Positions 24,857 through 35,869 are shown, counted from the first letter of the stretch. The stretch: DNA of 64,000 nt from Coprinus comatus (GCA_034638255.1 JAWPGT010000006.1:682001-746000); one strand, 5' to 3'. A program made the numbers and translations. Notes: generated from the sequence alone by a model not told the origin.

Positions 24857-25956
24857 TCAGAGGTGGTGGCGAAAACGGTGCTGATTGTGTGACGCTAATG
24901 CTAGTCGTGACATGGCATCTGACAATGACTCCCGAGTATGATCTGAGTTGGAAATTGTTTGAACTGGCGACCCGGAATGACCAGAGATTGCACGATGAAC
25001 ATTCTGGCGTGATCTGGCTGATATATGTTCATAATGTCTTGCGGCCTCTGAACCTTCCTTGGCCAATTCATCTGCCTCGAAGTTCCATTCCCTATGCACA
25101 TGTCTGAATGCAATCTCAATCCCGTACTTCTCTCGAAGGAAGTCAACCACTTCAATTAAATCTTCATAATCAGACCTATACTGTATGGGTTGTCCTCCAG
25201 AGTTTCTCCAACCATTTCTTAACCACTTTTTGATTAATCCGTTCATAGCATCTGCCACAACTTTTGAATCAGTGATGAGATATACCTTCTCTACTTGTAT
25301 ATCCTCATCTAACTCATCAAACTCTACCAGCTCTATAACCTTTTCAACAGCTGCAATAGCAGCTAATATCTCAGCTCTTTGACTGGTCCGAGGATGACTC
25401 TTTGATAATGGCAGGGAGTCATTATGCTTGGATTTAGGACCAAAGAATATACCTGCACCCATGACAGGTCCATACAATGAGTCGACTCTTTTAGACCCAT
25501 CGACAGTAATTGCAATGTACTCTTATCAATATATCCGATATAATCCTCTAGTCCCAGGCTCCTACGGCATGGGTCACGACCACGATAAAGTTTCGAGTGC
25601 CATAGGTCTATGAGGCGGGTTGACGAATGTATGTATGTGTTTATATGGTTTCGATTCCCGGGAGTGTAGGGGTCTCTTGAAGACAGGTTATGGGTTGTGG
25701 TTTGTCGAAGATAATCATAATCAGTGTGCTGGAAGACATATGAGAAGTCTGCCTTGATCTTCCGAGTTATCAAGTAATGGTAATCCACTGAGGTTGTCAT
25801 CGGATATCCTGCCAGTTCTACCAACGGTAGCCTGAGAGTGCTATTTGTAATAGGATTTCGATTTCGGATTGGGGTCCTTTGAGTTTCTCGTGGGATACGA
25901 ACAGTGCTAGTGGTGCCGCTGCTGCGTTCGTTCACTACACTGTTCATGTTTGGCAT
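24857..25956 (-). pseudogene. RNase H-like copy C, one frameshift
   Basis: A single-exon RNase H gene of a second subfamily, starting MPNMNSVVNERSSG. Its N-terminal 150 or so residues include KADFSYVFQHTDYD, a counterpart of the GADFSY motif in copies D and E. The frame breaks near 25510-25530: the N-terminal half reads GYIDKSTL, and the catalytic half AITVDGSKRVDSLYGPVM lies one base out. After the break the fold is complete: MGAGIFFGPKSKHNDS, Glu in TSQRAEILAAIAAVEKV, Asp in LITDSKVVADAM and Asp in NFEADELAKEGS, then a His/Arg/Ser-rich tail. All four acidic residues survive. One lost base would explain the break, so a sequencing error is as likely as decay. Confidence 0.75.
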
Positions 25957-26073
25957 AGACGTTGTGGTGGCCACCTTGGATATCTTGAGGGAGTCGATAC
26001 CTAGTCGGACGATTCAAAATGGTATAAATTGTTTATCGAAGGTGGTATTGGTGCTGATATGTCGGTGGGAGTT

Positions 26074-26105
26074 ATGGTCGGTTATGGTCGGTTATGGTCG
26101 GTATG
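26074..26105. repeat. Short tandem repeat, unit ggttatggtc
   Basis: Three close copies of ggttatggtc with one spacer base lie about 120 bases upstream of the RNase H copy C start. Confidence 0.75.
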
Positions 26106-26176
26106 TTGAATTTGGTGTTGGAACTTGGTGTTATAATATTGTTGTAAACTCGTACAATACCGAGTCGGGATCTCGA

Positions 26177-26303
26177 TGGTCCAAAGTGACGGTATGACTT
26201 GTTTAATAAGGATGTAGCAATATTTCGGATGTTGACGGTTCAAAATGATGGTATGGCTTGTTTAACGAGGATATGGGGATGTAACGATATTTCGGATGTT
26301 GAT
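26177..26303. repeat. Imperfect tandem duplication of about 61-66 bases
   Basis: Two adjacent copies share the order: caaa(a/g)tga, ggtatg(a/g)cttgtttaa, aggat, gta(a/g)c(a/g)atatttcggatgttga. The second copy is a few bases longer. A weaker match (ttcaaaatggtataaattgttt) lies near 26010. Confidence 0.7.
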
Positions 26304-26433
26304 AGTATTGCAGTATCTTGGAAGTTGGAACCCCCACGACGACGGATTATATTTATTTGTACGAATCGTCGTTGGTCGATGGGTGGGTTTTGATAGAATA
26401 AACGGTCGCCGGTACTGGGGGTGGGGTGTATTG

Positions 26434-26482
26434 AGGGGGGAGGAGAGGGGGAGGAGAGGGGGAGGAGAGGGGGAGGAGAGGA
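26434..26482. repeat. G-rich 11-base minisatellite (about 4 copies)
   Basis: The unit agggggaggag is repeated about four times without interruption. All guanines lie on the plus strand, so the tract could form G-quadruplex structures; this is inference. Confidence 0.8.
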
Positions 26483-27330
26483 TAAATTGGTTTGGGTGGT
26501 GTTGGCTAGCTGCTAGACTGAAATAGTATAGAAGCTGCTACTGGGAATCCCAGGCTTTATGGGCAAAAAAGAGGATATCCAAAAGCACTGAGCTACAAAA
26601 GCTACTAAGTGGCAAGTGGGTAACCTAAAGAAAAGAACTATTATACTTCAACTCCCTTTTATACTCCAAAAATAGGAAGTCTCCGAGCTTGAGAAGCAGC
26701 TGACTTATCGGATGACTCAGAAAACATGTTCCAATCTGTCAACTCCTTGCAATTAATCAAGGTAGCAGATACCGTAGGATTTTCTTGACTTATTTGAGTC
26801 TGTGAAACATAAAATGGCTATAGCCTTGAACAGAGAATCATCGATTAATGATAATTCTGTAACACCTACTCAACTCCGCAGTCCGTAATCCGTTCAATCG
26901 GTTCTGATTTTCCAATCTGAGGGTGTACTCCTAACGTGCTGCGCGGTTGAATAATCTCGGCAGATAATATCTTTTCAGAAGTGATAAAATGATTGAATTG
27001 AAGTCTCTTGGGTAAAGCTGGAAAGGGAAGTTCTGGCAGGACATCTACACGGCGATCATGATGGTAAGAAAGATAAAATTCAAGATTTGGTTTTCATTGT
27101 TCGACTTGTTTGGTGTTACAGGGTTAAGGGTACATTTGCACTATATTTAAACAACCCAAGTTTATCCGAGTCTCCTGCTTCGTGTATTTGTACTTGGGAT
27201 TTCTTCAGCCTTTTCTTCATCATGATTCATTGGTATTTGCGAGCCGTTGTATTTGTTTTTACATCCTAAAAGCAGTATATATCGGTTAGTATCATAAATG
27301 AAAATCTCAAAACAATTGACTCACTGATTT

Positions 27331-28322
27331 TTACAGAAAAATTGTAGAGAAAGGGTCGTATGAAGTTCTAAGAACTGGAAGAAGAGGTGTGCTGGCAATC
27401 GCCATACCAGTGTGAAAAACTGCTTGGCTGTATGCTGTTGAATTGATACAGTGCACACATACATCATATGCATGAGCATAGTACGACTTCGAACCCTTCT
27501 TGGCCAGTTTATCGGCCTCACGGTTCCACTTCCGAGAGATGTGTCGAAACACAACCTCTACTTGAAACATGGATTGAAGAGACTCAACGGCGTCCCTCAA
27601 CTCCGATAAATCAGAGTGATATTTTACGGGTTGCCCTTTGGAGTTTTTCCAACCATTCTTACTCCAGTCTTCAATGCAGCCATTCGTGATGGCGTCCACA
27701 ACATTTTTAGAGTCACTAACGAGGTATACTTTTCTAAGTACGTTCTCGTCCAATTGACCACTTATGATCAATTGTTCGATTTTCTCAACGGCGCTTAGAG
27801 CAGCCAGGATCTCAGCTCTTTGGCTGGTCCGGGGATAACACGTGAATGTCAACGAGTCATTATGTATAGAGCCAGGACCAAAGTAAATACCTGCACCTAT
27901 GGCAGGCCCACGCAACGGATCGTCTAATCGAGATCCATCGATGGCAATTACAATAGTACTCTCATCGATAGTACCGATGAGATCCTTGACACCATCCCCA
28001 CCTAAGCTCTGCCCACGACCATGCCGAATTTCATTCGCACTGGAACCGGGGTTCAACAAATTCATGTCGAAAAGCCAGGGATTATGGGGGCTCCTGTCTT
28101 GTTAGACTTGGAGACTTTACGGATATGACGGCCGCGAAAGACATATGAAAAGTCTGCACCGTCATCCCTAGTAATCCAACCATTGGTTGGAGGGTACTTC
28201 ACGAGTCGTAACACTTTAGAAGCATTAACACGAGGACTCGAGGTTGGATTTCCCCGTTGTGGACCGCGAACAGAACCGCTGCTCAACATAATGCAAGCGC
28301 TGATTATACTATCCGCGTTCAT
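27331..28322 (-). pseudogene. RNase H-like copy D, one frameshift
   Basis: The same subfamily as copy C. The N-terminal part starts MNADSIISACIM and contains DDGADFSYVFRGR. It goes out of frame near 28080-28090, next to a run of five G on the plus strand. The catalytic part then reads NEIRHGRGQS, a DESTIVIAIDGSRLDD segment, AIGAGIYFGPGSIHNDS, Glu in RTSQRAEILAALSAVEKI, Asp in LVSDSKNVVDAI and Asp in NREADKLAKKGS. All four catalytic acids are present. The C-terminal tail of about 50 residues has no known motif. One homopolymer base would restore a single frame. Confidence 0.75.
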
Positions 28323-29225
28323 GTTTGTAGTATAGTTGTATGGGGGATAGACAGAAGGAGGCTACCGATGGTAGTGGTAGATGGGTAACCTTGGGGAAAT
28401 CGCTATCTTGATTGCTCGGACTCTTTATACTAGGATCTAGACGGTCATATCCGAGAGGCTAGTGTATTTGCCACGGGAACTATGAATTGAGACATTTTTG
28501 AAAGGTCAGTTGACGACCGTATGGCCCACTGTGTGTCATAAGAGAATGAAGGAAGTAGCGGAGATGTCCGATGTTTCACAGAAGGAAGCAGACCGGTTGC
28601 CTGGCCGTTGACGGTTCTTTTTAATTGATATGGCGAATTTGGGATACCTCCTCACCCAGGCAAACCAGATCGGATTCGGGAATTACGAGTATGAAATGCG
28701 CAGAGCGAGTCAGGTCCCAGAAGCGTCAATACTGGTCTGGAAACTGGGATTGGTCAACGTTTTTCGCAAGCGGGAGGCTAACACCAAGACAATTAGGAGA
28801 TAGTGGATGTACTCATGATTTTCTAGGACCAGCCAGGGGGTGAAAAGCAAATAGACGTAGGATGTCGTTCTTGGTAGCGAGATGGCGAAAGAGACAAAGA
28901 CTTTAAAGGAGAAGGATAACGCTAATAGCCATATTGTATATCCCCCGAAACTGGTATCTATGGACGCAATAACGTTTGTATAAAGTGACGTAGTTGTGTA
29001 AAATGTCTCTGTTCTAAAATAAATAGAACAAAAGCACCAGGTTATATACCATCGGAGTCTTTTTCATAGAAAAAGATAAAAAAGATAACGGAAAAAAACA
29101 TACAACACCTCACGATCCACAATATCCATATCACCACCAACCCCGTAAAACATAAAATCGTAAATCGTAATCATGATATACCGTCCCAAAACCGAAACGC
29201 AAACTCTAAGCAAATCCAAAACAAA
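28323..29225. other. Spacer between RNase H copies D and E
   Basis: I see no gene. The open frames are short and without motifs. Confidence 0.5.
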
Positions 29226-30212
29226 TTATACACTTCCAACATCTCCAACGAATGTACTTCCACTTCCATTTCCACCCCCAACCAAATCCGCAGCCCTCCT
29301 AGCCAACTCATCAGCCTCCCCATTCCATCCTTTCTCAACATACCAAAATCTAACATAAACACCCCAACTCTCAACTAACTCATCAATCAACAAATCCAAC
29401 AATCTCATTTCATCTTTATTAACCACTTCCACTCCTTTCGAATTCTTCCAATCATTAATTCTCCATTTAAACACATATTGTGTCATCGATTTAACCATAT
29501 ATTCTGAATCGGTTATTATCGTTACATGTGTTGTTGAAAGGAGTTGTTTTAAGAGGAGTTGTTTGATTTTTTGGAGTGCTAGAATTGATGAAATAAGTTC
29601 GGCTTTTTGGTTTGTTATTTTTAGGCTGGGATATGTGTACGTGTTTGAGCTTAAGAAGTTAGGAGTTGTGTATGAGTTTGATGGGGAATATGAAGGTGAG
29701 GTCGAAGTCGATGGAGGGTAATGAGGTGGAAGTGAATATGGATTTGGGTTTGGGTTTGGGTTTTGAATTGGGTAAGGATGTAGATGAGATAGGGAGGGAT
29801 TTAACTGAAAAGTTCCATGGTCGTATCCGTATCCGTACCCATAATAACCATTTCCAAGCCTCAATCTAAATCCAGGTCCAGGTCCAATCCCATTCCCAGA
29901 AGAAGGAAAACAAGAATAGGAAGCAGAAAAAATTCTCCAAAAGTCCAAATCCAAAGGTTGACAGATATTATACTTAGATCCGGGGCCAAAATAAACGCCC
30001 ATACCGGCTCTTGGATTAGAATGTCCATTTCCAGGACAAGCACCATCCACGAAAACACCTATGCCTTTTCCTTCAGCTATATAAGGTCTTCCATCCCGAG
30101 TATGTCTTCTTTGTTTTATATATGAAAAATCGGCCCCTGGTGTTGTTGATAATATTGTAGAAGGTATGCTGTGATTACTTATTCGAGGTGGGTGATAGGT
30201 TCTATTCTTCAT
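29226..30212 (-). CDS. RNase H-like protein, copy E, with a low-complexity insertion
   Basis: A single exon of 328 residues from MKNRTYHPPRIS. The RNase H fold is complete: GADFSYIKQRRHTRDGRP, Asp in IGVFVDGACPGNG, AGMGVYFGPGSKYNI, Glu in ITNQKAELISSI, Asp in TIITDSEYMVKSM and Asp in NGEADELARRAADL. Compared with copy B, about 95 extra residues lie between the SKYNI strand and the catalytic Glu strand. The insert is Gly/Tyr-rich (YYGYGYGYD), then Pro/Asn-rich (NPNPNPNPY), then Ser/Thr/Pro-rich, and is encoded by hexamer-like DNA repeats (29741-29764 and 29820-29845). It should loop out of the fold without removing a catalytic residue. No start codon lies further upstream in frame before a run of weak codons, so the ATG at 30210-30212 is chosen. 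Confidence 0.8.
   Translation of the reverse strand: MKNRTYHPPRISNHSIPSTILSTTPGADFSYIKQRRHTRDGRPYIAEGKGIGVFVDGACPGNGHSNPRAGMGVYFGPGSKYNICQPLDLDFWRIFSASYSCFPSSGNGIGPGPGFRLRLGNGYYGYGYGYDHGTFQLNPSLSHLHPYPIQNPNPNPNPYSLPPHYPPSTSTSPSYSPSNSYTTPNFLSSNTYTYPSLKITNQKAELISSILALQKIKQLLLKQLLSTTHVTIITDSEYMVKSMTQYVFKWRINDWKNSKGVEVVNKDEMRLLDLLIDELVESWGVYVRFWYVEKGWNGEADELARRAADLVGGGNGSGSTFVGDVGSV
29741..29764. repeat. TTTGGG hexamer repeat inside the copy E coding region
   Basis: About four units of tttggg on the plus strand encode the Asn-Pro repeat of RNase H copy E on the minus strand. Confidence 0.8.
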
Positions 30213-30902
30213 GTCGGACGTGTCGGGAGTGGTTGGGTGGAGGAAATACGGGTATTGGGTATCAGGTGGCTGAGCTATAGATACCGTATAGCAGAAGGTA
30301 CGGGTAGTGCGTAGGAGATGAATTGAAGAAATCAATAGAAATGGGTAAAATGAATGCTGAAGACAACGTTTGTAGGGTGTGAAGCTGGGAGGGAGATGGA
30401 AACACTGGTTCTCTTCTATATAAACCAGTTAACACGCGCCTTTCACACCAGATTCGTGGTCCCAGCAAAAAAGGTCCCTGGATACGACCCTGGTAGCCGT
30501 AAGATAAAAAGTAGAATCATGGATTTTTCGAAGGAAAGGAAAATGACCAAAGTGGGATTAGGCTGTTGTGACGGTACATCAATGAGATGCTCATTTGATG
30601 CTCATCAAGTGAATTACGGAAAAAATTGAACTTGGAAAAAAAAAAGCTTTGAACATTGGACAAGCTTTCCTGTGTGTATTGAATTGAACCCTATACGGCT
30701 CGGGTAAGATACGAGTGAGAGTCTGTGGGGCCTTTATTATGCAACGAAGTACGAGCACATTTTGTGTTTGTACTCACGATCGCGAGTCATTAATAAATTG
30801 GATCACCGGCCAACCGCTCCGCAATCCTTGTTGTCATTTAACTGGTTAATGAGATTGTCCAATAGTCGGAATTTCCTTGGGTTGACCACAAGATAATAGC
30901 CC
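30213..30902. other. Spacer between RNase H copies E and F
   Basis: This is the promoter side of copy E. I see no gene in it. Confidence 0.5.
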
Positions 30903-31405
30903 CTAGGGGTCCTTCACCCATTTCTGCACGAACCAATATCCAGTCCGACAATACGACGAGTCAGATATCAAGACCAGATATGCACTGAGATCACCGTTGT
31001 TGAGGAGGGATTGACCTTGCGGAGGGCGAGAGTTGCAGCAAGGGGTGCTGCACGTTAGTTTGTCTTTGGAGAGGATACCATTTCTGTGGAAATGTTGTGT
31101 ACGGATGCAGGACCAAAATAGACGCCTACTCCAGCTCAGGCGTCTGGGTAACCATTCCTGGAACAATCCGCATCGATAAAGATAGTGATACTACGGCCCT
31201 CCCGTATCTCCCAGCCAGTCGAGTCTCTGAACTTCTGTGTGAGGTACGAAAAGCCACCTCCATAGTGCGTGCAGACAACGTCGTCTGGTATCTGCTCATC
31301 GAGGTCCGGGTTGATGCACGGAGGAATATAGGTACCTCTGGAGTTAATAGCCAGGGACACAAGATTATGTCAGCAACAGGACGGCTTGACCTCTTCGGCA
31401 TCAAA
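30903..31405 (-). pseudogene. RNase H-like copy F, decayed
   Basis: Fragments on the minus strand match the family: GTYIPPCINPDLDEQ, GGFSYLTQKFRDS, IREGRSITIFIDADCSRNG, then an in-frame stop at about 31137, then AGVGVYFGPASVHNI. Past that the Glu strand is lost and only a shifted ISDSSYCRTGYW remains of the third strand. The first catalytic segment reads FIDADC, not FVDGAC. Stops and gaps show that this copy is dead. Confidence 0.75.
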
Positions 31406-31509
31406 ACACACTATAAACTTGTTGTCTTCTTACCACCAAAACACATCCACTGTACGTCACATCCATTGCTCTCCACGCCGTTGCTCACGTTCCCAAAGCC
31501 TTTTGTATA

Positions 31510-32734
31510 ATGTCTTCTCCGGTCATGAATGAAAAACAGACTCCCTATCTCGAGAACGCCAAGCCTTACGAGGATTCAACCTCACTTCCCACCCCCGCCT
31601 CAGCAAGCCCGCCTAGACCTAAATACAAGGTCACGGCCGCTGCAATTATTCCCATCTGGATCGTGCTGAGCTCTTCAGTTATCATCTACAACAAATATGT
31701 TCTCAGCACCCTCAAGTTCCAGTATCCCGTCTTCCTTGTAACATGGCATCTCGTCTTTGCAGCATTCGGCACACGTGTTCTACAACGTACAACAAATCTT
31801 TTGGACGGAGTAAAGGATGTACATATGTCAAAGGAAATGTTCTTCAAATCCATCCTACCCATTGGCTTTCTCTTCTCCGGCAGCCTCGTTCTCAGTAACA
31901 CCGCATATCTTTATCTCTCTGTCTCGTATATCCAAATGCTCAAGGTCAGCTAAATCGTACCGCCATGCATTGCGATGAGCCACTAACCGATATTTTGATA
32001 GGCGTTCACCCCTGTTGCTATTCTCCTGATCCAGTGGACGTTCCGTCTGCAAGATCCCAACAAGAAGCTTGGAGTAATCGTCCTAATGATTTCATCTGGT
32101 GTTGCCCTCGCGTCAAAAGGGGAGCTTCATTTCAATCTGACTGGCTTCGTTATCCAAGCCGCCGCCGTCGCAGTACGTTCTTTAGTCTTTGCCGACCCTG
32201 CATTTTTGGTTCATGTTTCTGCGCTAGTTTGAGGCTTCTCGCCTTGTCATGATACAGGTTCTACTACACAACCTCAAGATGGACCCCTTGGTGTCATTGC
32301 ATTATTATGCTCCCGTTTGTGCCGCTATCAACCTTGTTCTCCTTCCATTTACAGAGGGATTGGCGCCTTTTTATGCATTGTCAAAGCTTGGTGCCGCCGT
32401 ACTAATTAGCAATGCCTCCGTGGCGTTCCTTTTGAATGTTGCCGCAGTTTTCCTTGTCAGTGTTGGCAGCGGGCTCATTCTCACTCTGGCCGGAGTCTTC
32501 AAGGTTCATCACACGATCATTTCCCGTTTTCTCCACTTATTGATTGACATATCTCACAGGATATCCTTCTTATCACCGGTTCTGTCCTTATCTTCTCCTA
32601 CACCATCACCCCGCTTCAAGTATTTGGTAAAAATCTTGCTATATACTCTCTTTATATATTGAATATCCTTCCTTCCAGGTTATTCTGTCGCGCTCGCAGG
32701 TCTCGTTCTATTCAAGACGACTGGGTCCAAATAA
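31510..32734 (+). CDS. TPT/SLC35-type (DUF250) sugar-phosphate or nucleotide-sugar transporter
   Basis: A multi-pass transporter of the triose-phosphate translocator superfamily, probably in the Golgi or ER membrane. The substrate is unknown. A cytosolic N-terminus of about 45 residues leads to the first helix (AAAIIPIWIVLSSSVI) and the motif IYNKYVLSTLKFQYPVFL. Further motifs are SNTAYLYLSVSYIQMLKAF across the first intron, VALASKGELHFNLTGF, FEASRLVMIQVLLH and KMDPLVSLHYYAPVCAA. The C-terminal helices include NVAAVFLVSVGSGLILTLAGVFK, DILLITGSVLIFSYTITPLQ and GYSVALAGLVLFK. The protein ends KTTGSK. There are about four short introns and no frame break. It starts only about 100 bases from the decayed RNase H copy F. 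Confidence 0.9.
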
Positions 32735-34208
32735 ATTCAGTTCTCTCGTAACGACTCTTCAATGTTTAAATAGATTTGCATTCGCTTGTTTGGGACTTTT
32801 TGTGTTTATTCATCCGTGTTTAATTTAAATGCGAATACGTTTGGGCGTTAACTTGTCAGAGGGTATGGACTCGTGTTATCCACGTTTCTCTTTCATATTG
32901 TTAACTATCGCATACATACTACATAAATCATATATCAGCCAATCAGTATATGTTAATTTCACTCTCTTTTCATTTGTGCGGTAGTATACCTACGGGGCGA
33001 TGGGCTCGGCAGCGGAATAAGTGTTTGGAAGAAGTTTCCCCCGAAGTTTTTTTTTCTTTTGTTGATAAATGCTCAACCTACTCGTTTGATAAGTACCTCC
33101 TTAATGTCTCGGGAGTACATAGTTCTTTTTTATTATTATCTATGAAACATGTATGTGGTGACGGCGTATACATAAGTCCAATACATATAAACAACCTGAT
33201 TAATGGGTTTACTGTAGTTTTGAAATAATGATGAACAAAGGCGCGAAAAATAGGGTGTGGTTTATTTTTATCTCGGCGCAAATTGGAAATCATGGATTTA
33301 ACTTTAGCTTTAGCGCTTATACCCATGGAGTGGTTGATGATGACGAAATAGGTGATGCCATTTTTGTAGTAGCAGGGCGTATGTAGATAAGGGGTAGTGC
33401 ACAGCGGGTGCAGGGCCGGCGTAGTAGTAGTAGTAATATGGACGTTGGTAGACATGATGTATGGAAGCCTTTCCAACTGGCCCCTGGGTTTAGGCCTTGG
33501 ATTTCCACCTTGCACAACAAATAAAGAGTAAATAACGAGTATGTAATATTAAATAAATAAATAATAAGAGACGGACATTATAAGTTGATAACTCTCTGCT
33601 ATACCGTATGTACGTATTGTAAGCGACCGCAAGTTCTACAATTACAACTGATCTTGTATATATATGCGCACCGACAGTATTTAAATCAGGTTGTAACATC
33701 ATATCGCATAAGTTCAATGAAATTATCATTTTGTTGATCTTCTGAATCGTATTGTGTTCCATTTTCTTCACGACGAAGCATTCTCCAGGTACTTAGACCT
33801 TTACGACTTAATGTTATTGATATTGATGTTAATGCGATTCTGTATCAAGGAGATTGAATGTGATTATTAGATAAAATAAAATCGATAAAAAGGAAAGGAT
33901 GTACGGGCAAAATGAGCCTGGTATGGAGACCTGTTATACCATTATAGTTATTTGGAAGTTAATGAATGCATGATTGGAATGAAAAGAAAGAACGAACTAG
34001 CGGAGTCTTATACAATGCTGAAGTTATTATGGTATAACACAAAGTCCCTTTGAACATGAAAAAAAAAACAGTCAGTGCTGAGGTTTCAAACTACATCTAT
34101 GATTCAAGCTACCCAAGGCGACGAAAAAAACGATATGTGTGCTGAAAAGAAGTAATGTGATTAGTAGTAGCTCATGAGTTTACTTCTATTGTTCAAGTGA
34201 GAACAGAC
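32735..34208. other. Long spacer, no gene seen
   Basis: An AT-rich stretch between the transporter and the DUF6533-like gene. An open frame on the minus strand around 33078-33515 has Thr/Pro-rich low complexity and no motif. A possible last exon of the DUF6533-like gene may reach to about 34080. Confidence 0.4.
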
Positions 34209-35480
34209 TTACTCTCGAAATATTCTCTTTTCCGTTGGACTTGTGATTTCTTTATCAGCCATATATGGAACCATTTCCTTAGAAACCCCACATAGCCATA
34301 TATATGCCTTTATAAATAAAGTATGTCAATCATCGTAACCATCATCTCTTGGTTGATATAATTAAGGAAATAAAAATAAAGCGCAAAAGGACGTACATGG
34401 TAAATTAACGGAGGAAGCCACTGGGAGAACCACATTCTTCTCTTCCCTTCCTCATTAAACATAATTTTGCACCCCGTCGTGAACAAAGATCCAGAGTATT
34501 TCAAAGCTTCGGGTATATCAACGATGTTTAAAACTGTTAACCTCCCAGTCATTGATGACATTAGTATATAGGGAGTCACGAATGTGAGGATAAGCATTGT
34601 CGCAATGGTTGTTCTCATTAGACGAGAAGATTCCCAGATATTCCACCAAAAAATAGATATGTGAGCTATATTTCGATTCAGACGGTTTAGCAAGCCGGAA
34701 AAGTATCAAGACGAACCTTGACCTACAATGAACACCAACGAGTTGAGAATAAATGTTGCCTGTGTCGTTCGTGCACATCTAGAGAAAATGTCACATGAGT
34801 GTAGGTCATTTACGACGGTAAGTAGTAAACTACGTCTAGATAAAAGGTCAAAAGGGTCAATACACATTGAAAAGATCACGATGCTTGCTCACTTGGGCAG
34901 TAGGATTGGAGACTACTGCAGCTGTAAAGATAGGTGGTAAGCGGAGGCATTCCAGATGTAAGTATATGCACGGCAAGAAATAACCAACCATATAGTGTGA
35001 CACTGTAATCATTATTTCAACTAAATGCAGTGCAATTGAAGGAAAGTACGTACATCATCGTACACCAAGTCATGTAGCGATTCTGAATGCCATTACTAAG
35101 TAGAACCGAGCACAAAAGTAATGATTAAAATAAATTCGTACACGAGGAAAAGCACCTTCGCTCTGGTCCAGGGTGGATTTCTCCAGTAATATTTCAACTT
35201 TTATTTGATAATCAACGCTCAGCGCTCATTAATTAACCACAGTAAAGAAACACTAACTTCTTCATTGAATGTGATACAATGTTCATACGCTAAGGGGCTA
35301 CTAGTAAGTATGTATATACCATTCTTGTTGATTTCTGGAGAGCATACCGAACCAACAGAATAAAGCGATGTTCACGAATTTGGCCCGTTCCGCGCCTCTA
35401 AATAAATCATAGTAGTGAACATTGAGGGAAAGACTGTCTATGGGTATTCGTAGTTCTTGAGGAATGGAGAAGATGGTCAT
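34209..35480 (-). CDS. DUF6533-like integral membrane protein, possibly degenerate
   Basis: The first four exons splice perfectly: 35480-35348, 35289-35258, 35197-35144 and 35082-35054. They read MTIFSIPQELRIP, then FVNIALFCWFAYEHCITF and NEELKYYWRNPPWTRAKVLF, leading into NRYMTWCTM. That is the signature of the basidiomycete DUF6533 family (hydrophobic helix, TF..E, W+ and FL.NRY). A next exon reads VTLYGWLFLAVHILTSG. Later pieces include a helix ATFILNSLVFIV, another around MLILTFVTPYILM, and a tail ending KRIFRE at 34209. I could not find donors and acceptors that join exon 5 to these pieces in frame, so the gene may be broken or mis-spliced by me. The function of the family is unknown; a multi-helix membrane location is expected. 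Confidence 0.5.
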
Positions 35481-35869
35481 CGTCAACAAGCATTAGGCGC
35501 TGTTGAGCAACCGTGTGAATGTTGCTCCTTAGGCGCCTGAAACGGTTTGACAGCGCGCAAATATGGTCGGCTTTCCTCTTCGTTTGCTGTTCCTTGATAA
35601 ATAGCCATTATAATCTGCGTTACATAGAAGTTACAATTTATCATTCATATTTACGAGAATTAAATTACATCAAATCTTGTCCTGCACAATTAGTGCATAA
35701 AACATCAACAAGTACAGGTATTGACTCATTGTAATTTCTGATATATACCTTCTCGTTTCTGTAAGATAAAGATTTAAAAAAACTTTTGTGGACCATCGAT
35801 GAACCGTTAAAATATAGTATGTAGTGGTAATAAAAACAAATATTAGCTGTCAATATTCTAATATTCTAT
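35481..35869. other. Intergenic spacer
   Basis: This lies between the DUF6533-like gene start and the MAT2B-like stop, both on the minus strand. AT-rich, no gene seen. Confidence 0.5.

Larger units (their letters stand above)
25957..27330. other. Spacer upstream of RNase H copy C, rich in short repeats
   Basis: No gene seen. This contains a three-copy 11-base repeat near 26074-26105, an imperfect tandem duplication at 26177-26303 and a G-rich minisatellite at 26434-26482. The part next to 25956 is the promoter side of copy C. Confidence 0.5.

Noticed and set aside
22355..31405. RNase H domains as parts of LTR or LINE retrotransposons
   Set aside because: Each locus is a stand-alone frame with its own start region. 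No reverse transcriptase, protease, integrase or gag motif and no paired long terminal repeats were seen nearby.
33078..33515. 145-codon minus-strand frame in the spacer after the TPT transporter
   Set aside because: It is a low-complexity Thr/Pro stretch with no motif, no good start context and no neighbours to splice to.
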